Shown: positions 31,936-44,615, counted from the first letter of the stretch. The stretch is 64,000 bases of DNA from Sophora flavescens (GCA_030762895.1 JAUPTC010000203.1:1-64000); one strand, 5' to 3'. Numbers and translations: made by a program. The notes: generated from the sequence alone by a model not told the origin.

Positions 31936-34167
31936 AATGTTTGCATTATTATTAACAAAAAAAATACACTAACAAAAGTAACTAACACTTTAAGTTCGTG
32001 TCTGCTTTAACTCGTTTATATAAATATTTCAAGTAATAAACATAGACAATTTCTTTTTGTTTCACTTTTTATAAGCATTTATACATCCTTTGGACAATAC
32101 TTAAAATAATTTTGATTTTTTTTTGTTTTAAAAAACAAGTTCTGTGACTTAATTTATAATAGCGGCAACACAGACACCCACGTGCCTGACCGTATTTCTA
32201 ATGCTTTTATTCGTCTTTATTCACGTTCTTGTCAATTGTGTATGTCGGGTATTTTTAATCCGTATGTTTTATGACTTTATAACGTGACTTCTTAATGTAA
32301 ACACATATTATATAATTATATCATTACGTTAATAAGATTATGTTGTGAATAAATGTAAAAAAAAAATCCAACCTACAAATTATTATTTAGTTACAACTAT
32401 AATTTGGTATTGACATCTTCGAATCTGACTTAATTGAGAGATTAAATATCAATTGAATTTCAGGATCGTTTTATATTTCCCCGCATCACAATCAAAATCT
32501 CATACTATGTAAATTTATTTTGATAAAAAAGCAATAAAGCATACGAAATGAATAAAACATAATTAATTCTAATAGTTGCTTATTTTGCAAGGATTATCCT
32601 CAATTCTTCATATATTTCATCATCAATAATTTTTTGACGTCTGAAAAACTGCAAATTAACTCAAACAATGTAAGATTAAAATTTGGAATGTTCATTATCG
32701 TAATCAATTGTAACAAATATGAATTATTATTAAAAGAACATATTACAACCTCAATTAAGACCATTTTTTGTTTAAAATATAATGCGCTGTCATGACATCT
32801 GTTGCTTGATACTTTAGCTTCAAGTTTGCTAATAATTAAAAAAATAAGTTAGTATTTTAAAAAATTGGGGAAATGCTACAATTTATTATATGGTAAATAT
32901 GTATTTTGTCTTAGACTTCGTTCTCAACTATTCCTTTCTTCTGACTCCAATTCATAATCTAATTTGTTCTTTCTCTAATCTTCATTTGTTTGCTTCTTTT
33001 TTTCTCCTTGTTTGGAATTAAAACATATAATTTCTTAAGTCAGTAAATTAAAAACCTAAGTACATTCCTTTCCAAATGATTTGAGGATGAATTCGGGCTT
33101 CACTTGGTTTCATGTGCAATATATTTTCAATATATCAGATTATGGTTTGTACATATTCATCCCTTCTCAGCTTCTCTCTCCATCTCCCGATAACAACATT
33201 TATACATTCCATCCTTACTCCTGCAAATGGATTATTTTTTTTCAAAGATTAAGAAAAAATATAAAATCATTTTTGGTTTGGATTTGAATCTGATATTGAT
33301 AACTGCTGGTTAGTGAAATGGTAAGAATAAAGATAGGGTAGTGGGATCTGTGAATAAAAAATATGCAAGCACTTGTTTGAGAGAGAGAGATGGAGGGGGG
33401 AGAGTGAGATAAATTAGATTAAAAAAAAGATATGGAATCATCGCATTCCATGAAGAGACAGACAATACTACACGATATAAAGGAAGAGTTATTTGAGTGA
33501 AATTTGTAGTGAAAGTATGGCAAAAGAGTTATTGAGTGAAATTGTAGTAAAAGTATATTGTCTCATGCAAAAAAAAAAAAACAATTATTGGCTTTCTTTT
33601 TTTTCAATTCCGAACAAAAACCTATTTCTTCTTCTATAATTCTATTTTCTGTAGAATAAGAGTACATTTGTATCCCTTTTTCCTACTTAAATTCCTACAC
33701 TCTTTATATTAACACCAAATTAAAAGGGAGAAGAAAAAAAAACATTGCTCTCCCAAGCAATTAATGGACCAATTAAATCAATATGGCAACTCTATTATTG
33801 CTTTCTACCTGTCTTAGTCGGGTTTATTGGACGGGTACACACATCATGTATTCCATTTCCAAATTAGCTTGAATCATTACTTAAGCCAATCATTTGGGTT
33901 GCATTGTATGCATCCTGTTTCAGCACAAAAAGAAAAATAATGTTCAATACCATCAAAAGTGATAAAGGAATAATAATTTTTATTTGCAGCCCATTACTTT
34001 AAAATAGCATTTTGTCGTTTTTGTAGTTTATTTGTCTCCAGCTTTGTGGCTCTCTTTCTTTTAGTGGCCCAGTGCTAGTCATTCGAAGTCATTAAAATAA
34101 TTAAATAGGAGTTAAGTAGTAACCTTGTACGACCTTTTGTATTTTCTATGATTCACCATTTACATTT
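31936..34167. other. AT-rich intergenic sequence, no gene recognised
   Basis: No frame with recognisable protein sequence. Simple features only: a GAGAGAGAGAGA run near 33380, poly-A/T runs, and a repeated phrase GAGTTATTTGAGTGAAATT / GAGTTATTGAGTGAAATT near 33486-33544. Confidence 0.55.
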
Positions 34168-36409
34168 TTAACCATATTGGATGATTTCTCTACATTTCCA
34201 CCATTCTTCCAACATTACAATTTTCATCATTATCGTTCCTCTTTCACAACTGGTCTCCGCATACTTTGATCTTATACTATTTGTTGACTTGTTATGCACT
34301 TGAGCTTCTTTAGCAATGACCTCAACAATTCTTTTTTATGGCACCGGATTCTGTCTGAAGATATAAGGATCGTCATCCTCCAATGAAGCTGCCCCAAGAT
34401 CAATGACATTAGATGCATTTTGGTCAGAATACACAGATTTGGTCTTGCCCAGATGCTCATTCTATAATAAGACAATAATGAAAACTATGGTGACTATAAT
34501 TTATTAAAACTGGATATTAGTTTCCATTAGTTATCCTCTCAAAGGTCTGCTTAGTCAGGATGTAAAATACATGTGAAATTTTCATGGATGAGATTTCAAT
34601 ACTAACCACATATCGAGCATACTATAAGGAGTTTTAGTTTAGGGATCAATGGTTCATTTTATTTTTATTCCAACTGCAAATTTCATGAATAGAGTTATAT
34701 TAACACTCCAGAAACATTCAATAAAACTAAATGAGTCTGGATACCTTCATTATTATATCTGCAGCAAGTCAACAACAACACCAAACTCATTTACAATGGA
34801 GGAAAATCTAGATAGATATCCAAATGGCAGTTTACTTGATGTCTGTCGTTTTGAATTCTTAACTTGTGGGATAAGATAAAAACTATATATGTAATTGTCA
34901 ATTAAAAAAACAGTAAAATAATGGGAACCCATTTCATCTCTCAAGTAAAACATAAGAATTTTTTTTTATAGAACTCATATACCTCATAATATTGCATATT
35001 TAGATATTGAAAGCAATCAAAACTATTAGAAAGGCAATACATGTTCATTGTGACCTAAAGCCAAGTGGTTGTTTTTCTGCCATGACACTAAATTTGGTAT
35101 TTGTTCTTTTTTTTCCTTGGCGATTTTGTGAAGCATAATGGTGAAAATTTGTTCATATCATGGAGTAACGTTTTAAGAAAAGCAATTCTGAATGTAAATT
35201 ATAGTATCAACCAAACTCAACAATGTGAGTGTTTGAATGGCATAATAAAAGACCCAGAAGTTATATATAAAAAAATAGAGCATAAAAAATTTATTAAATG
35301 CAGTCCCCAAAGAGTGTGCCTTTTAAGAAAACAAAGACCCAAATACAGAAAAAGACCCTGATAGAGAGCAGAGGAGAGATGTACTTGTCATTGTTATAAT
35401 ACATATCAATAGCAGCAACCAAACTGGTGTCATTGATCAGAGTCCTTTATTTCCTCCTTGCTACCATCAAAACTATAAAAAGGAAAGTCAAAAGTATATT
35501 TATAGGATAGCAATCACAGTAAACATGGGAATAGCAGTTCAATCATCTCTCATATTCAGATGGATACTAATGAAGCCATTCCTCAAGTAGTTAAAATTAA
35601 GGTATTTCATTAACTGAAACCCAAATCCAATAACCCAAATCATAAGACTTAATTCCAACAATTAATCATTGGAAAAGACAAAGAAAAATAAATTCCACAA
35701 AGTTTGAAAGAGAAGTAGAAGAGATGGATCAAGACGCAAACATCCATTCTAATCCAATGAAGAAAAAAAATCAAGTAACTTTTTTTTTTGTTACTCAAAA
35801 CCAAATTGGTGAAGGAAATCAGAATCTTATGGGTCTAATAAAATCACGAAATACAAATGAACCACAAATCAAAATTGTTGATCTAGTAAGCTTTAAAAAG
35901 AAAGAAAGAAAAGGACAGTATGTTTGGATTGATGTGTAGAAGGGGAAGGGAAATTGAGATGCCTTTTATCCTTCAGTATAGATAAAATATTCAATATGAA
36001 AAATCAAAAATAATGAGAAAAAGATCAAGATGGCAATGTGGTATACCCTTTATCTATTCGTAAATGTTGATAGTTTCAACGCAATAATTAAAAATTTGTC
36101 TCCATTCTCTATAATTATGGAATCTGGAACATCCACTTCTGACTATCATTATTGGATAAGTTTTCATCATCGTCTTCGTCATCCGACACCTAAATATAAG
36201 ATTAACAACAAATTAACTCGCCACACTTAATTAACCTAATAATTATTCTGAATAATAAAATAAAATATTAATAGCAATTGAAGACACCGACCCTCAACTG
36301 AATTTTGAATTGTCGTTAGCACCCTCAAAAGCATTTACAGCACCAGGAATTGCCGAAAAGCCTTTCTAATGTATTGATTCTTGGCCTTTATTGTGCCCAG
36401 CCTCCATCG
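34168..36409 (-). pseudogene. Decayed multi-exon locus of unknown function
   Basis: Several exon-like pieces follow one another on the minus strand. A first piece near 36410-36300 reads MEAGHNKGQESIH, then a stop, then GFSAIPGAVNAFEGANDNSK. A piece after a TATATTTAG acceptor near 36190 reads SDDEDDDENLSNNDSQKW. Near 35470-35390 there is INDTSLVAAIDMYYNNDKYI, and near 34865-34760 SKLPFGYLSRFSSIVNEFGV. The last exon (34461-34168) follows a clear TCTTATTATAG acceptor and encodes about 97 residues with one internal TAA, including DLGAASLEDDDPYIFRQNP. I do not recognise the protein. The internal stops and missing joints suggest a pseudogene or a captured gene copy. Confidence 0.35.
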
Positions 36410-38090
36410 CACTCTAGATGCGAACCAGTAAGCTTCAAATAGACGCCCAAACGCCGCCGTGCCGCCGCCTCGCTTCCCTCTGCGACACCGTCATCTGCTT
36501 TCTCTTTGCACGTTTTGATGGAAAGAATTAATCAAAAGGAAGTGTTTTATAGTATTAAATCGAGAGTGGGAGAGGGGAGTTTGTAACGTTTTATTCTGAA
36601 GTTTGTTTCAGTTTTATCTTAAAAATTTGAATTTGAAAGTTTGTGTTTTATCTGGAACTTTTTTTCAGTTTTTATCCGCACCTATCATTTGATCTTTGCA
36701 GTTATGTTTTTGAAGTGAGTGGTTTATTTTAAATTTTTTTCAAATTTTTTTTCAGTTGCCGAAGCATTTAAGTTAGTGGAATATATGTTAAAGTTTCTAG
36801 GGATATTTTTGTAATATAAAAATATTGACACCAAAAACTGTCTTTTTTGAACTCTCCCACTATCTATTAGTATAGATATTTTGTAGTTACAGTTAAATGG
36901 TGCCTGTATCAACTTCCTTTTACATTGACTAATACATTTTTTATGTGGCGGTAGGTGACGGAGAAGCGCACTGTCAACGTGCAGCAATGATGCTCCGACG
37001 ATGAGAGGCAGCTGAAGAGTGGGAAGAGGAATAAGAAGAAAAAAATGGGAAGGAGGGTAGAGGAATGTAAAGAGAAACGAAGAGTCTATGAAAAACAAGT
37101 CTCGTTCTCGCATGTGACCTTTTTTTTCTCAGGATCTCTCAATTTAACGAAAACAAGAGTGTCCTGTTAGAAATATCACAACCCTTAAAGACAATTTAAA
37201 TTTGATCAATGGCTTATAATCTGACATGTCACACATATAAAACGTACCGTTTCAATAATTAAAAATTGAAACAAAATTCCACTCCCTGCTTCCCACTCCT
37301 GCTTGAGTGGCTTGTTGGTAATTTCAATTCCAACCATCATGTATCTCAGCTACGTTTGGATAAACAACTTAATTAAGTGCTTATCACATAAGACATATTA
37401 TTATCACATGAGAGCTTATATCATAAACGCTTAAATTCAATAAAATATGTATGTTTGGATACACACTTCGAAAAACACTTATAAAAAATAAGGCGTTCGG
37501 ATACATTACTATATAAGTGTTTATAAACATTCTAAATTTAAAAAGTGTCTTTATTAAATTACAATAAATATGTAATTTTAACAAATAATTTGAAGCATTG
37601 GTTTTTTCAACGTTAAATTCAAAACACATATATAAATAATGACAAATTTTTTAGATGTTAATTTAAAAATTAATATCATCATAAAGTTTTTTTTTTAACG
37701 TTAAAATTGAAAAATATATCATTAGCAATCATTGTGTGGTATATACAATTATAAGCATTTTGAGTTATGAAAATTATTTACTAGGCATCTGATTCATTAG
37801 AAAGTAGAATATTGTTCTAAAAAAAAACAAGTTGCATTAGTAGCATAAGTTTTGAGGTACAAGCATCAAAGTATTGATGTACAACTTTTATAGATTAATA
37901 AAAATATGATAATTCAGCTAGATAATTCTAGGCATCTGGTTTCTAATGGTGTCCCTGACTTGCTCAATTTGCCTAACACTTTGTTGATTTGGTTTCTCCC
38001 ATGTGACTTCTTCAGGTGTAGTTTCATGTACATCAACATTATACTCTAATTCAATATTCTTGTCAAATAAAAGAAATTATTTATCACCAA
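36410..38090. other. Intergenic; GC-rich patch and MITE-like debris
   Basis: A GC-rich patch (about 36440-36500) lies just upstream of the decayed locus and could be its former 5' region. Near 37350-37500 there are GTTTGGATA phrases and 'CTTATCACATAAGACATA' text of the sort found at MITE ends. The 129-codon minus frame (36724-37113) shows no recognisable domain. Confidence 0.4.
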
Positions 38091-39270
38091 TGTAACATCC
38101 TGTTTTTCCTATATTTTATGTAGCAGTAAATATATATTTAAATGTGTTTATTTTAGATTAAACTCGAAGGATGATTTTAATTAAAATAAAATCATTTTCT
38201 TGTGTTGTTATAGCATATGAAGTCACGGTAAAATTTTCGGTGGAAAATTCGGACTAAAGCCGTTCTGCGTTTTCACTACCGGTACAAGTTTACTATGCAT
38301 AAAACCTAATTTTGACCCGTGAACGAGATAATTAGTATTTTTATTATGTTTCCTTCAACCTTGGTTATTTTGAAAATTTTCGTGCAAAAATAAAATAAAA
38401 TATTTTATTCGGACGAAACGTCGGAAGAATTACGATCGGAAATGCAATCGGATACGAAATGGAGCAGATTAGGGACCATAAAAGAAGTAAGGAGACATGA
38501 TGGAAGAGGCTATGACACACTCTAAAAGTACAATCATCACATTTTTCAAATTATAATACTATTCTAATCCAAATGTCTTTTCTCTCTCTTCTTCCATCCA
38601 ATCAAGCATTAAACCACCAAGCTTGCTCAACAAGCTCCCCCCCTCCTCTCCCTTTGGCCGTGGAACTCTCCCCCTTTCCCTATATATATCCTTTTCATTT
38701 TCACTTCATCCTCTTCCTTCAACCTCCATTAAAGTTCATCTTCTTCCTTTCTTCTAAAAGTTCAAGCCCTTAAAGCTTTAATTTTTATTTATCTTTTCTA
38801 CTTAAGTTTTTCATTAAAGTTCTTCCTTATACTAAGGGTAATGCTCTCATATAAATCTTTTTTCAAGTTTCATCTTTTATTTCTTAGTTTACATTATGTG
38901 TTCTTTATATGCTTTAAACTTCTAAAATCTCTCTAAAATGGTAGAAAACTCCTTTTGCGTTGAAACCACTTTCTATAGTCTTGTATTAACTTATATTTTC
39001 ACATACTAAGAGATCGTGTAAAACAAAAATCTCTATCCATCTTTTCCAATGAAGGCCGAATGCTTGCATTTGTGACCTAGGAAGTTTTTGTTTCAACTTT
39101 TGGAATATGATCACGTGTTTGAGTTTCTAACTATCCCTTGATCTCGAATCTATAAATTTTGGAAGTTTTGATAGCGTGTTCCTATGATGGCCGAAAAATA
39201 TGAATAAGTAGGCCCAGGATACTATGTTTCAACTTTCCAAGTATTGATCATGGATTTAAACTCTTAATAA

Positions 39271-39778
39271 CTTGTTTATTTTATGTTATTAAAGCTAGTA
39301 TGTGTTACTTTCATTTTTCCAAGATGATCATGGACTTGAGCTCCATAAGATATTTGGATGCTAAGTCTAAGATATTAGAAAGTTTAAGGATTTATAACTT
39401 GTTTATTTTATGTTATTAAAGCTAGTATGTGTTATTTTCATTTTTCCAAGATGATCATGGACTTGAGCACCATAAGATATTTGGATGCTAAGTCTAAGAG
39501 TTTGGAAAGTTTAAGGATTTATAACTTGTTTATTTTATGTTGTTAAAGCTAGTATGTGTTATTTTAATTTTTCCAATATAATCATGGACTTGAGCTCCAT
39601 AAGATATTTGGATGCTAAGTCTAAGAGATTGAAAATTTTAAGGATTTATAACTTGTTTATTCTATGTTATTAAAGCTAGTATGTGTTACTTTCATTTTTC
39701 CAAGATGATCATGGACTTGAGCTCCATAAGATATTTGGATGCTAAGTCTAAGAGATTGGAAAGTTTAAAGATCTCTAG
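39271..39778. repeat. 127-bp tandem repeat, four copies
   Basis: Units start at 39271, 39398, 39525 and 39652, an exact 127-base period. Each contains CTTGTTTATTTTATGTTATT and GATATTTGGATGCTAAGTCT with a few substitutions. Half-related sequence continues to about 39920. The array lies within the long-LTR element, and no such array was noticed in the minus-strand relative. Confidence 0.9.
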
Positions 39779-41792
39779 CCTATAGATCCTATGAAGGCCG
39801 AACCTAGAAGGTTATGAACCTAGGATACCTTGTTCTTATTTTTCCAAAATGATCATGGTTTTGAGCTCCTTAACACATATGGATGCTAAACCTAAGAGAT
39901 TGGAATGTTTAGTAAATGCTAGCCTATTTTACTAGCCTTGGCCGAATGCCCTATGTTTTTAACTTAGTGGAATTTTAATTCAACTTTGTTAAACGATCAT
40001 TATTTATGAACTCCTAACACTTAAGGATCATAAATCCATGAGTTGTATAATTTTTGGGAATCTCTAACCCTAAGAACTAGTCTTGGCCGAACCTATACCT
40101 TGTGGTTTAGTGTTCTTGTTTTGATTTTAACTTGTGATTTTGTGTTTATAACCTTAGACTTCCATCGCGGAGGAAACGACAACGTTCGTGACTTACCTCG
40201 TCGAGCATCTAATCTTTTTACCTTCACAGAAAGTAAGAGGGGATTGCCTAGGGATATTCAATGACTATATGCATTTGTGTATGCGTTTAACTTGAGTGAT
40301 TTGAATATTATTATGATATGGAGCCAATACTTGAATGACTTGTTTACTTGAGCTATTGTGATTATTACTTGAAGTTGATTATTACTTGTTTTACAGTATT
40401 GTGAATTATATATATGTGATGAACTGTCATTAATTGTGATATTATTGTTAAGAATATATTATTGTTGATTGAAGTTTGAGAAGCTGGACTTGAGTCTGTG
40501 CTCAATGATTATAAGGATTAAAAGCCTTAATAAGCCTTGAATAGAACTTTGAAAGTATTGGTTTCATCTATAAAAGTTCCTTGTTTAAAACGCTTACTTC
40601 AAGAGAATAAGATTCTTGTTTTGAAAAGAAACGTTGAAGTGTCTTTAAGTCAATAGAAACTACCTTTTTATGATCCAAAGTTTATACGAGAGAAAACCTT
40701 TTTCGAACTATGTGTTTTATGAAGGAAAAACCCCTTTGAAAATTTTTGACTTTATTCCATCAAGAATTTCAAAAGCAAACGAATTTCCTAAATGTTTTAT
40801 AAAAGAATTTGTAAAGGAAAAAATTTTCTCCTAAATGATTTAGAAACGTTCCAGTTACTTGGATAAGTGACCGAGGTTTTGTTTTGGTTTTTGATTTTCA
40901 CCGAGGGAAAAGTAAGCACATGTGGAAGAGAACACTAGTTTGCGAGACACCGCCTCTAGCATTCAGTTTATGCACGTGATCTGGGATCCGTGTCAAGAAT
41001 TATGAACCAAGGGTCCCAATCGTGATATTATGGGCTAGGAGTCCTAATTTTGGAATTGAGGACTATGTGTCCTAATTTCGTTGTTATGGGCCAGGAGTCC
41101 TTATTATGTTGAAGTAAAACATGGATAAAATTATAATTGTTTCTACTACCACAACCTCGGACTGCGGCATCAGTCTAAGGTATTGTGATTGAGCACTCGG
41201 ACTGCGTGTCCTGTGTTATTGATTTTCAAGTAATGAAAGTTGTGAATAGTCGTTAGCTTTGGGCTTCGACAATGGAAAAGAGTGAACACAAAGAAAAGTC
41301 TCGATAATGAAAAGTCTTTTATTCATATGCATTTTCCCTTAGCAGACGTGCTTGAGTTATCCGAATACCCGCTTAAGATGTGGTATTCGATGAGGTATAC
41401 ATCCGAATGGCCGTTATAAGGGATTCGTGATGATGTTGATCCGGGCGCATGAGGTAACGGAAACAACTTGCCAAACAAGGCGTATGAGCCTGATCAACTC
41501 TTTCTTTCTTAATGATAAAACGGTAAAGGAATCTCATGAGATTAAGATTAGAGCCTGATGATAGAAGTGTCATGCATTATCTTTATAAGATTGATTGATT
41601 CGAGTATGAGACCCACTGAAATAATACTTGTTGTTTACTGATGAGTAATGTTTAAAATGTTAATATGCCAAGGTGTTGTATGTATCATGTGTATGGTTGT
41701 TGTGCGATATATCTGGTGTCGGTATCTCACTCTTTCATTTCCACTTGTTATTCTCTCTTCCTTTTGGTATCACCGTATGTACATGAGTCCAG

Positions 41793-42422
41793 ATGGATCC
41801 CAATATCCCACTTATGCCGACAACATCGAAGACCGAGGTCTTCGACGACGCAGGGAATGCTGGGGCATGGCAGATACACCCAGGGGCGACATCTGCCACA
41901 TACCACGGAGCAATCACCACGACCGATTTAAATGCTGACAGAGACCCAATCCGTAGAAGCCACACTGTGGAAACTAGGAGGGTAGCTCTGCCTCCGATTT
42001 GGTATTACCTTCACACACTACGATCTCACGGACTGCTACATGAGCCACCACCTCTAGACGTAGAGCCGGCAGCGCCGATTGAGGAGGATCCCGAGGAGGA
42101 CCCTGAGGAGGATCCCGAGGAAGACCCTGAGGAAGACTTCGATGAGGTCATGGAGGAGGATGAGTCGGAGGATCATGCTATGGATCATGACGACGACGAT
42201 GATTCCCTAGATGAGGGCGGTGATGTTATAGATCCATTACCTGAGGTCTCGTCTCGTGGGAGCCTTTGTGGAGACCCTGCTTATAGCCAGTGTCAGAAAC
42301 CAGTTCGGAGCATTTTGTGGATAATCTTCCATCATCTGACTTTTAGAGTTATCTTTTGGATGTGGTTCCAGACCCTTTTTCCCATGGTCTTTACTTACTC
42401 TTTTTTAAGCTGTATCTTCTAG
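41793..42422 (+). CDS. Acidic-repeat ORF within the long-LTR element
   Basis: An uninterrupted frame of 209 codons from an ATG. Residues about 98-113 are four DPEE units; an Asp/Glu-rich stretch continues to about residue 152 (DDDDDSLDEGGDVIDPLPEV). The N-terminal half contains WQIHPGATSATYHGA and TRRVALPPIWYYLHTLRSHG. The C-terminal 45 residues are hydrophobic and may be read-through into LTR sequence. I recognise no family. GC content is higher than in the surrounding LTR. The minus-strand relative lacks this segment, so it may be a captured coding sequence or a family-specific protein. Confidence 0.4.
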   Translation: MDPNIPLMPTTSKTEVFDDAGNAGAWQIHPGATSATYHGAITTTDLNADRDPIRRSHTVETRRVALPPIWYYLHTLRSHGLLHEPPPLDVEPAAPIEEDPEEDPEEDPEEDPEEDFDEVMEEDESEDHAMDHDDDDDSLDEGGDVIDPLPEVSSRGSLCGDPAYSQCQKPVRSILWIIFHHLTFRVIFWMWFQTLFPMVFTYSFLSCIF

Positions 42423-42497
42423 ATGTCTAATTCTGTTGCAATGGCCGTTGATAAGGGCCTATCTTATGTACTGAAACTTGGCTCTCATTGGGACATG

Positions 42498-42498
<1 letters not shown>

Positions 42499-42570
<72 letters not shown>
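42499..42570. repeat. (TA)36 microsatellite
   Basis: Uninterrupted TA dinucleotides near the 3' end of the long-LTR element. Confidence 0.95.
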
Positions 42571-42576
<6 letters not shown>

Positions 42577-42770
42577 CTTCAATTCATGTTCTGAGTGTTC
42601 ATCACCTCTATCTTGTTTCATTCCTTCGTTTTAAAAAAAAACAACTACCGTTTTTAGTGTACTCGTCCATCGAGTAAATGATACTTTCCGAAAGTAACGA
42701 GCTTTGTAAATCAGAAATATTTCAGCATTTGGGTAACCATGTGATGCCGGGTTTAAGGTGTCGCAACTAG

Positions 42771-43120
42771 GGTCGATCTTAGAGACAAGCTGCTAAAGCA
42801 GCAGCTTTAGGCCCCTTTTTTTTCTTCTAATTTTATAAGGTTTTCAGGCCTCAAAAAAGACTCAAATTCAAAAAATATTTTTTATATATTTGTTTTGTTA
42901 TTTACAATATATTTTTTGTCACTTTCTTAAGTATTGTTGTATGTACACATAACAAATATTTACATCAATCATAATAATTTTGATTTAAAAATATAAATAT
43001 TAAATAAAATAAATTTTAAATATAATTTTATTTTTATAAAAATATATATTTTTTAAAATTTTTAAAAAGACCTCCGTAAACATTCGCTTTAGGCCTCAAC
43101 ATATGTTGGGCCGACCCTGT
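42771..43120. mobile_element. Candidate hAT-like MITE
   Basis: The left end GGGTCGATCTTAGAG and the right end GGGCCGACCC are partly inverted, and both ends carry GCTTTAGGCC-type text (GCAGCTTTAGGCCCC left; CGCTTTAGGCCTC right). The interior is very AT-rich. No clear target duplication was found. It abuts the LTR end on the left and truncates the Harbinger transposase fragment on the right. Confidence 0.5.
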
Positions 43121-43121
43121 A

Positions 43122-43549
43122 TCATCACCTATGTCATTCCTTTTTATGAAGTTGTGCAAAGTCAAACAAGCAACAATTACGTGAGTCGCGTTTTTCAATG
43201 AAGGAAGCATGTTGCCTAGTATCTTCCATCTAGCTTTGCAACAACCAAATGATCGTTTGACCGTACTTTGGAGGCTAGAATGTAAATAATTGAACACTTT
43301 ATTTCCTCCTTTAGCTCTCGGCCCTATTCTAAAACGAGGGAGATGATACCTAGTGACTTTGTACGGTCCCAAATAGCCCATAAAGGTAGGATAACCAACA
43401 TTAACAAAATAATATTTACCTATAAATAAAGTATACGATAATTTAATATGTATCCATAATGGTGGAAAAAAATTATCATTCCAATCTGCTTTGGGTCGTT
43501 TTCCATTAACACTACCGTTTCCATTCCCTTTAGGTGGGTTTGAAGACAT
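43122..43549 (-). pseudogene. PIF/Harbinger remnant: ORF1 start joined to transposase C-terminus
   Basis: On the minus strand the first part (from ATG at 43549) reads MSSNPPKGNGNGSVNGKRPK then ADWND, like the start of the Myb/SANT-type ORF1 protein of plant Harbinger elements. After an acceptor-like TTATTTATAG it continues GKYYFVNVGYPTFMGYLGPY, HSSLQSTVKRSFGCCKARWKI and VIVACLTLHNFIKR, the C-terminal half of a DDE_4 transposase. The middle of both genes is missing, which suggests an internally deleted element, and the 3' end is cut by the MITE at 42771-43120. Confidence 0.8.
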
Positions 43550-44122
43550 TTTAGAGGTCATTCTAACACAATACAAATACAGCATTAATTGAAATCACAA
43601 CAACACAGAATCAGTAAAACAATGGTATCAAAGCTTCACTCCAAAAAATTAGTAAACAAAAACTCAGTATCATGAGCATAGCTTGACAAATCAAAAGATT
43701 ACGTAGCGAAAAATCACAGCAACACAGGGGTAACATTAACACAGCAAAAAAAAAATCACAATAACAAATCATTTTCCTTGTGGGTAAAAAATTCACAATA
43801 ACAAATCATTTTCTTAACAAATCATTCTCCTTGTGGACAAAGCATTCACAACAAGTTTTCTTATTGACTATATCGAAAGCATGACCTCTGTCATAAACTA
43901 AAATTAGTAGTTATGCTATGTTGCAATGACAGAGGTACCTATTCCTACTGGATATGGGTACAGGTAAATTTTTGGAAATATTTTGTTAACGGTAGCCACA
44001 CAATTCAAGCACAGTTAGATGGCTATATTAACCATGGCAACGCAACATATTGTAGAAGTTGTTTCCTGTGAGGTGTGAGCTACTAACATTAGTTTAATTT
44101 CAATCATTCACAACTTAATTTA

Positions 44123-44615
44123 GGGGCCGTTGGGAAGAGGATAAATGGAAAGGGAAAAGAAGGAAGGTTCAGGCATCAGATGGAGAAGTGGGAGAAAAGG
44201 GAAAGTGAGAGGGGAAGAAAAGGGAAAGGGAGAAGAAAAATACCTTTCTAACGGAGGAGGAGGGCGTACAGACAGGTGTCGACAACACACGCACAGGTGG
44301 TCGACGCTTCAGACGGAAAGCGGCGGCGGTTGTGGTCGCACTACTAAGGTTCCTCTCTCTGCCTGTGATATACGAAGAAGAAGGGGTTAAGGGCACCAAG
44401 GAGACTGATCGACAAAAACAGAACAACAGAGAAATGTGAAGAAAAAAGAATTAAAGGGGTCAATAAGGATCGAGTTGTAAAAAACACAGCTTGTGCCGCA
44501 TAGGCTCTTTTAAGAAATACCCATAAGCATCTATCAATAACTTATGAAAATAAGCTCAAAATTTCTTATGAGATGACATAAGATTTTTATTAATTAAACT
44601 CTTCTAAACGCCTCC
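44123..44615. mobile_element. Small TIR element with GC-rich interior
   Basis: The left end GGGGCCGTTGGGAAGAG pairs with the inverted right end (read outward) GGAGGCGTTTAGAAGAG: 13 of 17 positions agree. TA flanks both ends (44121-44122 and 44616-44617). The interior 44140-44420 is GC-rich with GGAGGA and CGGCGG runs and has no recognisable protein. Class is uncertain: the ends look Harbinger-like, but only TA is shared. Confidence 0.5.

Larger units (their letters stand above)
38091..42765 (+). mobile_element. Long-LTR family element, plus strand (probable solo LTR)
   Basis: Starts TGTAACATCC and ends TTTAAGGTGTCGCA. Inner phrases match the minus-strand relative at 12961-30318 (CTGCGTTTTCAC, CCGTGAACGA, CTTTCCGAAAG). 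The flanks ACCAA and ACTAG do not form a clean duplication, so insertion age or later damage is uncertain. It is 4.7 kb against about 3.5 kb for the relative. The extra length is largely the 127-base repeat array and a segment with the acidic ORF. No gag, pol, primer site or internal LTR pair is seen. Confidence 0.65.

Noticed and set aside
36724..37113. 129-codon minus frame
   Set aside because: Composition is dominated by Phe, Leu, Ile and Asn from AT-rich DNA, with no recognisable motif and no conserved neighbours.
42423..42677. 84-codon plus frame and its minus-strand shadow rich in Ile-Tyr
   Set aside because: They are translations of the (TA)36 microsatellite.
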